Of a stretch of DNA of 64,000 nucleotides, positions 17,141 through 25,230 are shown in pieces. The DNA is taken from positions 1 through 64,000 of the forward strand of contig NZ_MAXF01000085.1 of assembly GCF_001704635.1 (NCBI RefSeq). The letters are read 5' to 3'. The first letter of the stretch is position 1. Each line of letters begins with the position of its first letter. The DNA is from Streptomyces sparsogenes. Lineage in GTDB: Bacteria; Actinomycetota; Actinomycetes; Streptomycetales; Streptomycetaceae. A program made the position numbers and the translations under genes. Below the pieces are notes generated by a model. That model was not told the origin of the DNA. It worked only from the letters and a program-made list of their open reading frames with translations, and made no database searches.

Positions 17141-17613
17141 GGCCGCTCCAGTACCCAGCGCGGCACCGTGATCCCGCCCGCCACCTCGTGGAAGACCGCC
17201 TTCACCGGGGCGTTGATCCGGATCCGGGCCGGGTCGACCGAGTCGAGGGCGGCGTCGGCGGCGGCGACCAGGTTGCCCACCAGCCGGACCCGGGGGGCGT
17301 CCGCGAGTTCGACGAGGATCACGTTGTACGGCGCCCGCGCGGCGTACGCGGGCAGCAGCGGCGGGTGCGGCACGACGTAGGACCAGATCCGGCCACGGCC
17401 GCTGGTCCGGATCCACTCGCTCGCGAAGGACTGGCAGTGCGGGCAGCAGGGGCGGGGCGGGAAGCGCGGCTCGCGGCAGTCGGCGCAGGCCTGGACGCGC
17501 AGTTCGCCGCGCGCCGCGTACGTGAAGAACGGCGCCCCGTCGTCGTCGGGCACGGGCGCGAGAAGCCCCTCTTGCCCCTCTTGCCCCTCACGCCTCTCGT
17601 CCGTCTGTGTCAT
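17137..17613 (-). CDS. OB-fold/zinc-ribbon (DUF35) acyl-CoA accessory protein
   Basis: DUF35 protein of 158 aa. Zinc ribbon CADCREPRFPPRPCCPHC, followed by an OB-fold (GRIWSYVVPHPPLLPAYAAR, YNVILVELADAPRVRLVGNL). Immediately downstream of the thiolase-fold gene, the arrangement seen for aldolase and hydratase pairs of steroid side-chain catabolism, so it is the presumed partner of 17638-18795. Start choice is uncertain: ATG 17613 has AGGAG at 12 nt, while TTG 17625 has GAGGAG at 8 nt; a TTG start would add MIQE. The residues before the ribbon contain a Gly/Gln/Glu repeat (REGQEGQEG). It ends in ERP-TGA, overlapping the first ATG of the mini-ORF chain. Confidence 0.85.
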   Translation of the reverse strand: MTQTDERREGQEGQEGLLAPVPDDDGAPFFTYAARGELRVQACADCREPRFPPRPCCPHCQSFASEWIRTSGRGRIWSYVVPHPPLLPAYAARAPYNVILVELADAPRVRLVGNLVAAADAALDSVDPARIRINAPVKAVFHEVAGGITVPRWVLERP

Positions 17614-17637
17614 CTCCTGGATCAACTCCTCAACTCC

Positions 17638-18795
17638 TCAGTTCCGCAGCAGCAGGGCCGAGGTGGGCACCCCCTCGCCCGCCGTGACCAGACAGGTCGC
17701 GGCGCCCGGCACCTGCGCGGTGCCGGTTCCGCGCAGCTGTCTGACCCCCTCGGTGATGAGGTTGAACCCGTGGACGTACGCCTCGCTGAGGCCGCCCCCG
17801 CCGGTGTTGAGCGGCAGTCGCCCGCCGATCTCCAGCGCGCCGCCCTCCGTGAAGGCGGCCCCCTCGCCGCGGGCGCAGAAGCCGTAGCCCTCCAGGGACA
17901 GCGGGATCAGCGGGGTGAAGGCGTCGTAGATCTGGGCCACGTCCACGTCCTGCGGCCCGAAGTCGGCCGACTTCCACAGCTGGCGGGCGGCGGTCCAGGC
18001 GGGCCCGGTGAGCGGGTCGTCGTTCCAGTAGTTGACCATGCCGTGGTGTTGGGCGGGCAGGCCCTGTGCCGCGGAGTGGACGTACACCGGCCGGCGCCGG
18101 CAGTCGCGGGCCCGCTGCGCGGAGACGACGACGCAGGCCAGCGCGCCGTCGGTCTCCAGGCAGTTGTCGAAGAGGCACAGCGGCTCGCTGATCCAGCGGG
18201 CGGTCATGTACATCTCGCGGGTCAGCGGGCGCTCGTACATCATCGCGGCCGGGTTCTGGTTGGCCCGGTTGCGGCAGGCCAGCGCCACATTGAAGAAGTG
18301 GTCGCGGGTGGCGCCGTACTCGTGCATGTAGCGGCGGGCCAGCATGCCGATCTCGTCGGCCGGCCGCAGCAGCCCGTACGGCCGGGTCCACTGCGCGGGG
18401 GTGGGCAGCTGCACGCGGGTGTCCGTCCACGGGCGCGGGCCGCTGCCGCGCTTGCGCGAGCGCCAGGCCACCCCGACGCTCGCCTGGCCGGTGGCGATCG
18501 CGGCGGCCAGGTGCGCGACGGTGGCGCAGGAGCCGCCCCCGCCGTAGCCGACCTTGCTGAAGAAGGTCACATCGCCGGCGCCGATGGCCTTGGCGACCTC
18601 GACCTCGTCCGTCTCCTCCATGGTGTACGAGGCGAAGGCGTCCACCTCGGAGGGGGCGATGCCGGCGTCGTCGAGCGCGGCGAGGATCGCCCGGCAGGCC
18701 AGGGTCTTCTCGGACTCGGGGAGGCGTTTGGCGAAGGGGGTCTGGCCGATGCCGGCTATCGCTGTCGCGTCTTTCAGGGTCGCCCCCATCGCCAC
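17638..18795 (-). CDS. thiolase-fold lipid-transfer/aldolase-type protein
   Basis: Thiolase-superfamily protein, 385 aa. The region of the normal catalytic Cys reads KVGYGGGGSCATVAHL, with glycine at the nucleophile position and a Cys displaced a few residues downstream, so classical thiolysis is doubtful. QIYDAFTPLIP carries the conserved Tyr and GGGGLSEAYVHGFNLI matches the C-terminal half. Together with the adjacent DUF35 and crotonase genes it fits an Ltp/aldolase-hydratase module. First gene of the left-reading operon; it shares the 171-bp divergent region, and operator 6, with the FadD-type ligase. Confidence 0.87.
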   Translation of the reverse strand: MAMGATLKDATAIAGIGQTPFAKRLPESEKTLACRAILAALDDAGIAPSEVDAFASYTMEETDEVEVAKAIGAGDVTFFSKVGYGGGGSCATVAHLAAAIATGQASVGVAWRSRKRGSGPRPWTDTRVQLPTPAQWTRPYGLLRPADEIGMLARRYMHEYGATRDHFFNVALACRNRANQNPAAMMYERPLTREMYMTARWISEPLCLFDNCLETDGALACVVVSAQRARDCRRRPVYVHSAAQGLPAQHHGMVNYWNDDPLTGPAWTAARQLWKSADFGPQDVDVAQIYDAFTPLIPLSLEGYGFCARGEGAAFTEGGALEIGGRLPLNTGGGGLSEAYVHGFNLITEGVRQLRGTGTAQVPGAATCLVTAGEGVPTSALLLRN

Positions 18796-18915
18796 CTCCG
18801 TGGTCGCGGCCGGTCACCGGTGCGTCGGGCATTGGCGCATCGGCGTCGGCGCATTGGCGCATCGGCGCAGCGCTGCGTCTCGCGCATCGGTACTGACAGC
18901 CGGGAAGGCTACCGC

Positions 18916-18936
18916 TAATCTGACGGACAGTCAGCT
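18916..18936 (+). promoter_or_regulatory. operator site 6 overlapping a TAATCT -10 box
   Basis: ATCTGACGGACAGTCAGCT at 18918-18936, with TAATCT (18916-18921) positioned as the -10 of the FadD-type gene. It lies in the divergent interval, so it may also repress the thiolase-DUF35-crotonase operon. Confidence 0.78.
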
Positions 18937-18966
18937 ACGCGGTGCCGGATTGCGGGAGGCGACCCG

Positions 18967-20550
18967 ATGCGCGAGACCATCCCGGCGCTGGTGCGGACGG
19001 CGGCGCGGCGGTACGGCGAGGCCGAGGCCGTCGTGGAGGGCCGCACCCGGATCTCGTACGCGGAGCTCGGCGAGCGCGTCGAGCGGGCCGCGGCGGCCTG
19101 CCTCGCCTCGGGCGTCGAGCCGGGCGACCGGATCGCGATCTGGGCGCCCAACACCGCCGACTGGATCGTCGCCGCGCTCGGGGCGGTCACGGCGGGCGCG
19201 GTGCTCGTCCCCGTCAACACCCGCTTCAAGGGCGCCGAGGCGGCGTACGTCCTGCGCCGCACCCGCGCCACGCACCTGTTCGTCACCGGCACCTTCCTCG
19301 GCACCTCGTACGTGGCCTCGCTGCGCCGCGCGGCGGGTGAGGGGCCGGGCCGCGGCCCCCTCCCCGGCCTGCCCTATCTCCGCGACGTGATCGTGCTCGC
19401 CGACGACGCCCCCGCCGACTTCCGCACCTGGAAGGACTTCCTCGCCGCGGGCGAGTCCACGCCCGCCGAGGCGGTACGCGCCCGGGCCGCCGCCGTACGC
19501 CCCACCGACCCCTCGGACATCACCTTCACCTCCGGCACCACCGGCCATCCCAAGGGCGTGGTGATCACCCACGCCCAGACGCTGCGCGTCTACACCACCT
19601 GGAGCGAGATCACGGGCCTGACGGAGGGCGACCGCTACCTCATCGTCAACCCCTTCTTCCACACCTTCGGCTACAAGGCGGGCGTCATCGCCTGCCTGAC
19701 GCGCGGCGCGACGATGGTTCCGCAGTCGGTCTTCAACGTGGACACGGCCCTCGCCAACATCGCGGCCGAACGCATCAGCGTCCTCCCCGGCCCGCCCACC
19801 CTCCACCAGGCCCTGCTCGACCACCCGGCCCGCGCCGCGCACGACCTGTCCACCCTGCGGCTGGTCGTCACCGGCGCCGCCGTCGTCCCCCTCACCCTGG
19901 TCGAACGGCTCCGCTCCGAACTCCGCGTCGACACCGTCCTGACCGCCTACGGCCTCACCGAGGCCTCCGGCACCGTCACCATGTGCCGCCGCGGCGACCC
20001 GCCCGACGTCGTCTCCGCCACCTCCGGCCGCGCCCTCCCCGACACCGAGGTCAAGGTCGTCCGCCCCACCGGCGCGGAGCTGCCCCCGGGGCAGCCGGGC
20101 GAGGTCTGGGTGCGCGGCTACCACATCACCCGCGGCTACTTCGAGGACCCCGTCGCCACCGCCCGGGCCATCACCCCGGACGGCTGGCTGCGCACGGGCG
20201 ACGTGGGCGTGCTGGACGCGGACGGCAATCTGCGGATCACCGACCGCGTGAAGGACATGTTCATCGTGGGCGGCTTCAACGCGTACCCGGCGGAGATCGA
20301 GCAACTGATCGCCCGCCACCCCGACATCGCGGACGTCGCGGTCATCGGCGTTCCGGACCCGCGGCTGGGGGAGGTGGCCAAGGCGTACGCGGTGCGGCGC
20401 GCGGGCTCCACGCTGACCGCCGACGACCTGATCGCCTGGTCGCGGCGGGAGATGGCCAACTACAAGGTGCCGCGGCAGGTCGAGTTCCTGACGGAGCTGC
20501 CGCGCAACGCGAGCGGGAAGGTGCTCAAGACGCGGCTGCGGGGGCGGTGA
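18967..20550 (+). CDS. AMP-forming acyl-CoA ligase (FadD3-like)
   Basis: Adenylate-forming ligase, 527 aa, which activates a carboxylic acid to acyl-AMP and then acyl-CoA. P-loop TSGTTGHPKGVVITHAQ near 186, AYGLTEASGTVTM near 320, GWLRTGDVGVLDADGN near 406, hinge-side DRVKDMFIVGGFNAYPAEIE, and C-terminal catalytic Lys in NASGKVLKTRLRGR. Overall pattern resembles FadD3, the HIP-CoA ligase of steroid ring catabolism, but similar sequences act on other acids. It is the probable entry enzyme for the operon diverging from it. Operator 6 lies 30 bp upstream of the ATG. Confidence 0.9.
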   Translation: MRETIPALVRTAARRYGEAEAVVEGRTRISYAELGERVERAAAACLASGVEPGDRIAIWAPNTADWIVAALGAVTAGAVLVPVNTRFKGAEAAYVLRRTRATHLFVTGTFLGTSYVASLRRAAGEGPGRGPLPGLPYLRDVIVLADDAPADFRTWKDFLAAGESTPAEAVRARAAAVRPTDPSDITFTSGTTGHPKGVVITHAQTLRVYTTWSEITGLTEGDRYLIVNPFFHTFGYKAGVIACLTRGATMVPQSVFNVDTALANIAAERISVLPGPPTLHQALLDHPARAAHDLSTLRLVVTGAAVVPLTLVERLRSELRVDTVLTAYGLTEASGTVTMCRRGDPPDVVSATSGRALPDTEVKVVRPTGAELPPGQPGEVWVRGYHITRGYFEDPVATARAITPDGWLRTGDVGVLDADGNLRITDRVKDMFIVGGFNAYPAEIEQLIARHPDIADVAVIGVPDPRLGEVAKAYAVRRAGSTLTADDLIAWSRREMANYKVPRQVEFLTELPRNASGKVLKTRLRGR

Positions 20551-20565
20551 CGAGTCGGCGGGGGA

Positions 20566-21399
20566 TCAACCGAGCAGGGTCAGGAGCTGCTCGGCGAACT
20601 CCTTCGGGTGTTCCGTGGGGCCCACGTGCCCGCCGGGGAACTCCTCGAACTCACCGCCGACCCGCTCCGCCAGCCGCCGGGCCGGCCCGTACAGCGCCTC
20701 CTGCTCGCGCGAGTCCCGGCCCGCGGCGAGCACCAGCCGGCCGGCGGCGGCGTGGCGCAGGGCGGCGACGTCCGGGACGGTGGCGGTGAACGGGCACAGC
20801 ACGTGTTCCAGGAAGACGGGCAGGTTGGCGTGCATACGGGCGGCCATCTCCTGGATCTCGGGCGGCAGTTCGGCCGGCCGCTCCCCCGGCCGCCCCCCGA
20901 GCCCCTCGCTGAACCGCGCCATTGCCGGGCCGACCCCGTCCGCGCGGAGCGTCTCGCGCACCCCGGCGAAGAGGCGGCGGTGCGGGGCGGGGTCGTCCAG
21001 GACCTCGACCAGCGGCGGCTCGTGGGCGACCACGCGCCGCAGCCGTTCGGGGTGGCGGGCCAGCAGGTCGAGGGCGACGACGGCGCCCGAGCTGCATCCG
21101 AGCACGGAGGCGGGCTCGTCCGGCGAGAGCAGCTCGATCAGCCGGCGCGCGTCGTCGCTCCACACGTCCACCCGCTGGTCGGTGAGCGGGCCGTCGAGGG
21201 GGCTGCGGGAGAAGCCGCGGGGGTCGTAGGAGGCGACGGTGCGGTGGGCGGCGAGGTCGTCCGCCATGCCCGCGTAGAGCCCGGCGTCGGCCGCGCCGCC
21301 GGGGATCAGCAGCAGGAGGGGGCCGCTGCCGCGCGTCTCGTAGTGGAGGGTGGCGCCGGGCACTTCGAGGGTTCCGGTCGTGGGTGTGGGTGCGGGCAT
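20566..21399 (-). CDS. alpha/beta-hydrolase
   Basis: Alpha/beta-hydrolase fold protein, 277 aa. Oxyanion region LLLIPGGAADAGLY, nucleophile elbow GCSSGAVVAL (Ser within G-x-S-x-G), ASYDPRGFSRSP after strand 4, and a C-terminal His in FEEFPGGHVGPTEHP. No lid signature narrows the substrate; ester, lactone or peroxidase-like roles are possible. ATG 21399 is preferred to 21438 because a GAGAGG stands about 10 nt upstream and homology starts there. It lies 87 bp downstream of the FAD monooxygenase; the gap holds a 35-bp palindrome, probably an operator, so the gene may have its own promoter. Confidence 0.85.
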   Translation of the reverse strand: MPAPTPTTGTLEVPGATLHYETRGSGPLLLLIPGGAADAGLYAGMADDLAAHRTVASYDPRGFSRSPLDGPLTDQRVDVWSDDARRLIELLSPDEPASVLGCSSGAVVALDLLARHPERLRRVVAHEPPLVEVLDDPAPHRRLFAGVRETLRADGVGPAMARFSEGLGGRPGERPAELPPEIQEMAARMHANLPVFLEHVLCPFTATVPDVAALRHAAAGRLVLAAGRDSREQEALYGPARRLAERVGGEFEEFPGGHVGPTEHPKEFAEQLLTLLG

Positions 21400-21418
21400 G
21401 GCTCGGTCGCCTCTCTTT

Positions 21419-21453
21419 CCTAGGGCTTCTAGGTTCAACCTAGCAGCCCTAGG
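21419..21453. promoter_or_regulatory. 35-bp nested palindrome (operator or hairpin)
   Basis: Inner CTAGGTTCAACCTAG (21429-21443) is a perfect 7+1+7 palindrome. CCTAGGGCT (21419-21427) and AGCCCTAGG (21445-21453) extend it around the same centre at 21436, leaving one mismatched pair. No U-tract follows, which argues for a dimeric regulator site rather than a terminator. It sits 20 bp before the alpha/beta-hydrolase start. Confidence 0.7.
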
Positions 21454-21486
21454 TTTGGAGGGCCGGGGAATTTCTTTCGGGCCTGT

Positions 21487-22941
21487 TCAGGCCGTCCTGA
21501 TCCAGGTGCCCAGCGCGTCGTGCAGCCCGTCGGGCGTGGTGCCCTGCCAGGCGACGTAGCAGTCGGGCCGGAGCAGCAGCGCGGTGTCGAGTTCCGGCAC
21601 GGTCACGGTGTCGACGTACGGCGCCCAGGGGCCCGCGTCGAGGGTGCCGGTGGGGTCCAGCAGCAGGGGGCGGCCGGCACGGGTCGCCTCGCGCAGGCCC
21701 GGCAGGTCCGGCGCCCACCGGCCGACGAGCGGCCCGGTCGCCGGGCCCATGTCGTACGTGATGTCCGCGCCGGACATCAGATCCGCGATGTGCTGCCGGG
21801 ACGCGGGCTGGGCGAGCAGCTCGCCGAACAGCTCGCGCAGCGCCGTGACCTGGCCGCCCGGCTGGACCAGCAGCGACTGCGCCTGGGTGTGCATGGCCAC
21901 GCGCCGCGCCGCCGGGGCCCGTTCCGACTCGTAGGTGTCCAGCAGTCCCTCCGGCGCGTGGCCGCGCAGCTCCGCGGCCAGCTTCCAGCCGAGGTTCACC
22001 GCGTCCTGAAGGCCCAGGTTGAGCCCTGGCCCGCCGATCGCCGAGTGCACGTGCGCGGCGTCCCCGAGCAGCAGGACGCGGCCCGCGCGGTAGTGCTCCG
22101 CGATCCGGGTGTTGCCGCCGAACAGCCGCCTCATCACATGCGGCCCCGGCCCGGTCGGCGGGGCCAGCGGCACGTCTGCGCCGAGCACCCGGGAGGCGCT
22201 GGCCCGCAGCTCGTCCAGGGAGGCCTCGCCCTCGGCCGGCTGGTCCCACTCCATCGTGGTGATCACCGGGTCGCGGTCCGGGAACGGCGCCCAGGCGATC
22301 AGGCCGCGTTCGGTGCGCAGGTGCTGGAACGGCGGTACGGTGCCGAAGCCGGGCACGACCAGGCCGCCATCGGCACCGACCATGCCCGGGTCCACGCTCA
22401 CCTGCCCCGTGCGCGACACCGAGTCGTCGGCGGTCACGCCGGGGAAACCGATCCCGGTGAGCTTGCGGACCGCACTGCGCCCGCCGTCGGCGCCGACCAG
22501 GAACGCCGCCTCCACCGGCTCCCGGCCGCGCAGTTCGACCGTCACCGACTTCTCGTCCTGCGTCAGGCCGATGACCTCGTGGTCGCGGCGTATCTCGATG
22601 CCCAGTTCGGCGGCGCGCTCGGCGAGCATCCGCTCGATCCGGCGCTGCGGCACCATCAAGGTATAGAGCGGGTTGTCCGGCAGGTCGCTCAGGTCGAGCG
22701 GGAACGCGCCGAACACGTAGCCGGACACCGGCTCGGGCGTGGCCCCGGGCCCGGCCAGCCGCTCGTACAGGCCGCGCCGGTCGAGCATCCGCACGACCTG
22801 GCCGACCAGGCCGTTGGCGCGCTGCTCGGTGGACGGTTCGGTGAAGCGTTCCAGGACGAGCGGGCGGATGCCGGCCAGGGCGAGTTCGCAGGCGAGCATC
22901 AGGCCGTTGGGTCCGGCGCCCGCGATGGCGACGTCGATCAT
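21487..22941 (-). CDS. FAD-dependent aromatic monooxygenase (PHBH fold)
   Basis: Class A flavoprotein monooxygenase of 484 aa, using NAD(P)H and O2 to hydroxylate an aromatic or polyketide-like substrate. GxGxxG motif VAIAGAGPNGLMLACELALAG at 4-24, DG motif FLVGADGGRSAVRKLTG near 155, GD motif VLLLGDAAHVHSAIGGPGLN near 290, and a C-terminal thioredoxin-like remnant. It resembles enzymes of angucycline/anthracycline tailoring and drug-inactivating hydroxylases. The TetR gene upstream on the same strand probably controls it. Between them lies a 17-bp minisatellite. Confidence 0.9.
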   Translation of the reverse strand: MIDVAIAGAGPNGLMLACELALAGIRPLVLERFTEPSTEQRANGLVGQVVRMLDRRGLYERLAGPGATPEPVSGYVFGAFPLDLSDLPDNPLYTLMVPQRRIERMLAERAAELGIEIRRDHEVIGLTQDEKSVTVELRGREPVEAAFLVGADGGRSAVRKLTGIGFPGVTADDSVSRTGQVSVDPGMVGADGGLVVPGFGTVPPFQHLRTERGLIAWAPFPDRDPVITTMEWDQPAEGEASLDELRASASRVLGADVPLAPPTGPGPHVMRRLFGGNTRIAEHYRAGRVLLLGDAAHVHSAIGGPGLNLGLQDAVNLGWKLAAELRGHAPEGLLDTYESERAPAARRVAMHTQAQSLLVQPGGQVTALRELFGELLAQPASRQHIADLMSGADITYDMGPATGPLVGRWAPDLPGLREATRAGRPLLLDPTGTLDAGPWAPYVDTVTVPELDTALLLRPDCYVAWQGTTPDGLHDALGTWIRTA

Positions 22942-23040
22942 GAGCAGGGTCCTTTTCGGGTGGATGCGGGAAGATTCAGGGCAGGGCGTATCGGCCCGGC
23001 TGCGTGCCAGGCTTTACGTGTATGTGCGTGCGCGTGTTGG

Positions 23041-23124
23041 GGGTCTAGAGGGTCAAGGGGCCTGGAGGGTGAAGGGGCCTGGAGGGTCTAGGGGCCTGGA
23101 GGGTCTAGGGCCCTGGAGGGTCTA
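23041..23124. repeat. 17-bp tandem repeat (four full units plus partials)
   Basis: Units GGGTCAAGGGGCCTGGA (23050-23066), GGGTGAAGGGGCCTGGA (23067-23083), GGGTCTAGGGGCCTGGA (23084-23100) and GGGTCTAGGGCCCTGGA (23101-23117), with a partial fifth running into the TetR stop codon (23122-23124) and a partial unit at 23041. The array starts at the 3' end of the TetR gene. Confidence 0.92.
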
Positions 23125-23733
23125 GGAGTTCGGCGCGGGCAGCCCGGCGGCGAGCTGGGCGAGGGCGTCCGTGAGCAGGCCGCTCACCGGCACCGGCGGG
23201 TCGCTGCGGAGGTGGTGGGCCATGGCGGCGTTCGTCACGGCCATCAACGCGGACGCGGCGAGGTGCGGATAGAAGTCCTGGCGCGGATCGGTGCCGGTGC
23301 GGTCGGCGATGGCCGCGGCGATCTCGGCCTCGGCGATGGCCCCGGCCCGCAGCATCTCGCCCTGCACGGCCGGTTCGGCGAGCACCACGCGCACCCCCGC
23401 CGTCCACCGCGCCGCGTCGGTGACCGGATGGGCGGCCACCGCGGCGTCGGGTCCGAACCGGGACAGCACGGCGCGGAGGACCGCGTCCCACAGCGGCTCC
23501 GCCGGGCGCTCGCGCAGCGCCTCCGCGACGCCCAGGCACCGGTCGAGGTGGCGGGCGGCGATCGCCTCGGCCTTACTGGAGAAGTAGTTGTTGAACGTGC
23601 GCGGCGAGACCCCCGCGGCCTCGGCGATGTCCTCCACCTTGACGTGGTCGAAGCCGCGCTCGACGGCCAGCCTGATCGCGGCCCAGCTCAGCGCCGCACG
23701 TGTCTCGGCCTTCTTGCGCTCTCGCAGCCCCAT
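23122..23733 (-). CDS. TetR family transcriptional regulator
   Basis: TetR regulator, 203 aa, with HTH RKKAETRAALSWAAIRLAVE and VKVEDIAEAAGVSPRTFNNYF (about 8-50). The NNYF end of the HTH and the alanine-rich ligand domain are common in repressors of flavin monooxygenase and efflux genes. It precedes the aromatic monooxygenase in the same direction. Three TTGCG-type half-sites at 23754-23802, upstream of its own start, are the likely autoregulatory operator. The stop codon lies inside the 17-bp minisatellite. Confidence 0.9.
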   Translation of the reverse strand: MGLRERKKAETRAALSWAAIRLAVERGFDHVKVEDIAEAAGVSPRTFNNYFSSKAEAIAARHLDRCLGVAEALRERPAEPLWDAVLRAVLSRFGPDAAVAAHPVTDAARWTAGVRVVLAEPAVQGEMLRAGAIAEAEIAAAIADRTGTDPRQDFYPHLAASALMAVTNAAMAHHLRSDPPVPVSGLLTDALAQLAAGLPAPNS

Positions 23734-23753
23734 GTCGACGAGAGTAGCGAACT

Positions 23754-23802
23754 TTGCGCGTCACGAAAAGATGCACGTCCCGCAAAAATGCGTGACGCGC
23801 AA
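23754..23802. promoter_or_regulatory. inverted repeat upstream of TetR (likely own operator)
   Basis: TTGCGCGTCACG at 23754-23765 and its perfect inverse CGTGACGCGCAA at 23791-23802, with a partial inverse CGTCCCGCAA at about 23776-23785 between them. The A-rich spacer is unusual for this GC content and probably includes the promoter. Confidence 0.6.
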
Positions 23803-23840
23803 CTTTTTCCTTCCTGTCTACCCCTGTCTCCGATTCAGGC

Positions 23841-24674
23841 TCAGCCCTCCAGCCCCACCGCCTCGGCCAGCGCCCGCATCCGCCGCCGGAAGCCGTCGCC
23901 CTCGACGGAGCCGAACCACACGGCGAGATGGTCCGCCTCCACGGCCCGCCATGCCTCGACCTCCTCGCGCACCTCCCGGACGTCGCGCCCGTCGTCGTCC
24001 CAGCCGATCCGCGTCCCGGCCTTGATCCGCCGCTCCCCGCCCAGCTCCCGCAGCCTCGCCCGCCGCTCGGCGAACTCCCGCGGCTCCAGCGCCACCCCCT
24101 GCCACCAGTCGCCCACCTCGGCCGCCCGGCGCAGCGCGGCCTTCGAGTTGCCGCCGATGAGGAACGGCACCGGGCGCTCGGGTACGGGCTGGAAGACGGC
24201 GCGCTCGTCGAAGGAGTGGAGCGCGTCCTGGTACGGCCCGCCGCCGCTCTGGTGCAGATGCCGGATCACCCGCAGCGCACTGGTCGTCCGGGCCCCCCGC
24301 GCCGCGAAGTCCACCCCCGCCGCGTCGAATTCGTAACGCTCCCACCCGGCCCCCACCCCCAGCACGAACCGCCCCCCGCTGGCCCGCGCCAGCGTCGCCG
24401 CCTGCCGGGCGACGAGCAGCGGGTCGCGCAGGGGCAGGATGAGGACGGAGGTGCCGAGGGTGACCTTGCGGGTGACCGCCGCGAGATACGCGAGCGCGGT
24501 CAGGGGTTCGTACACCCCGCCGTACTTCTCCGGCCCGTACGGGCCGGGCGGCAGCAGGTGGTCGGGCAGCCAGACGCCGTCGAATCCGAGGCGCTCGGCC
24601 TCCTGGGCGAGGTCGGCGAGCCGGCGGATGTCCATCTCGGGGGACTCGGCGGGCAGGACGACGTGCAGTTGCAT
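23841..24674 (-). CDS. LLM-class F420-dependent oxidoreductase
   Basis: Luciferase-like TIM-barrel enzyme, 277 aa, of the F420-dependent group. Typical segments: LAQEAERLGFDGVWLPDHLL near 20, YLAAVTRKVTLGTSVLILPL, ARQAATLARASGGRFVLGVG and, later, PFLIGGNSKAALRRAAEVGDWW. It would transfer hydride from F420H2 or accept it from a substrate such as a secondary alcohol. GAGGAG sits 8 nt before ATG 24674. Single gene, no ATCTGACG-type operator upstream, so probably outside the regulon although the enzyme class is shared. Confidence 0.9.
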   Translation of the reverse strand: MQLHVVLPAESPEMDIRRLADLAQEAERLGFDGVWLPDHLLPPGPYGPEKYGGVYEPLTALAYLAAVTRKVTLGTSVLILPLRDPLLVARQAATLARASGGRFVLGVGAGWERYEFDAAGVDFAARGARTTSALRVIRHLHQSGGGPYQDALHSFDERAVFQPVPERPVPFLIGGNSKAALRRAAEVGDWWQGVALEPREFAERRARLRELGGERRIKAGTRIGWDDDGRDVREVREEVEAWRAVEADHLAVWFGSVEGDGFRRRMRALAEAVGLEG

Positions 24675-24770
24675 GGTGAGGCTCCTCGGGCGGGTGGCCG
24701 TTGCGGCGGACCTTTGGAGCCTTTGTAGACCCTGACATCGGTGCGAGGGTCAACCCGCGTGGCAACGCGA

Positions 24771-24798
24771 AGAGGCCGGGCTCTTCGGCCCGGCCTCT
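24771..24798 (-). terminator. hairpin terminator after the secreted repeat peptide gene
   Basis: AGAGGCCGGG and CCCGGCCTCT form a perfect 10-bp stem with an 8-base loop, 23 bp beyond the stop of the 24822-25019 gene. No strong U-tract follows, as is usual in Streptomyces. Confidence 0.75.
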
Positions 24799-24821
24799 CA
24801 GGAGGAATGACCCTCAGCCCT

Positions 24822-25019
24822 TCACCTCGGGCCCGGGTTGGGGAAGTGACCCTCGTCGGTGGTCGTGGCGCTTCCCGCGGTGTATTCAACAGCGTTGGCG
24901 CCGATATTAGGGAGGTGGCTGTCGTCTGCAACTGCGAACGCAGTGGACTGGAGCGCAAGGCCGATGGATGCGAATATCGCAATCCCCAAGGCAGTGATAG
25001 CTTTTCTGGTACGAGTCAT
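24822..25019 (-). CDS. small secreted AfsS-repeat-like peptide
   Basis: 65-aa protein: basic N-terminus and hydrophobic core (MTRTRKAITALGIAIFASIG) ending in an AFA-type cleavage site, then a mature part of about 35 aa with two copies of a short repeat, DDSHLPNIG and DEGHFPNPGP. These match the D-E/S-G/S-H-M-P-x-P units of the neighbouring AfsS-like protein, but here they would be exported. GGAGG lies 7 nt before ATG 25019, fixing the start. It has its own A/T-rich promoter and terminator and is insulated from the upstream gene by a long hairpin. It may be a signalling or decoy peptide; function unknown. Confidence 0.8.
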   Translation of the reverse strand: MTRTRKAITALGIAIFASIGLALQSTAFAVADDSHLPNIGANAVEYTAGSATTTDEGHFPNPGPR

Positions 25020-25045
25020 TCCGGTTCCTCCGGCTGAGGGCGAGT

Positions 25046-25073
25046 TATTTATTTTGTATTGCAAACTTGCCAA
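25046..25073 (-). promoter_or_regulatory. sigma-70-like promoter of the secreted peptide gene
   Basis: On the minus strand TTGGCA (25073-25068), a 16-bp spacer and TAAATA (25051-25046), in a strikingly A/T-rich patch for this genome. Predicted start near 25040, giving a short leader with the GGAGG site. Confidence 0.5.
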
Positions 25074-25138
25074 TGATGGGTACGTATGTTCGGCCATGTG
25101 GCCCGAAATGGCCGAAGCCTGGCTGGAAGGCGGTGCCT

Positions 25139-25207
25139 GGCACACGGAGGGGCCGATGTCGACGACCTCCCCTCCGCGCCGTCGACATCGGCCCCCCGTG
25201 GTGTGCC
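25139..25207 (-). terminator. long hairpin terminator between the two AfsS-like genes
   Basis: GGGGCCGATGTCGACG (25149-25164) pairs perfectly with CGTCGACATCGGCCCC (25180-25195); outer arms GGCACAC (25139-25145) and GTGTGCC (25201-25207) extend the structure. It ends 24 bp beyond the stop of the AfsS-like gene at 25231. Confidence 0.8.
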
Positions 25208-25230
25208 ACCTCATGGCTGGATGACGGTGG

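Noticed and set aside
16387..18918. 843-residue plus-strand frame across the thiolase-DUF35-crotonase operon
   Set aside because: Antisense shadow with no recognisable segment; the minus-strand genes carry clear motifs.
23041..23124. CRISPR-like array
   Set aside because: Contiguous 17-bp minisatellite without spacers and without cas genes nearby.
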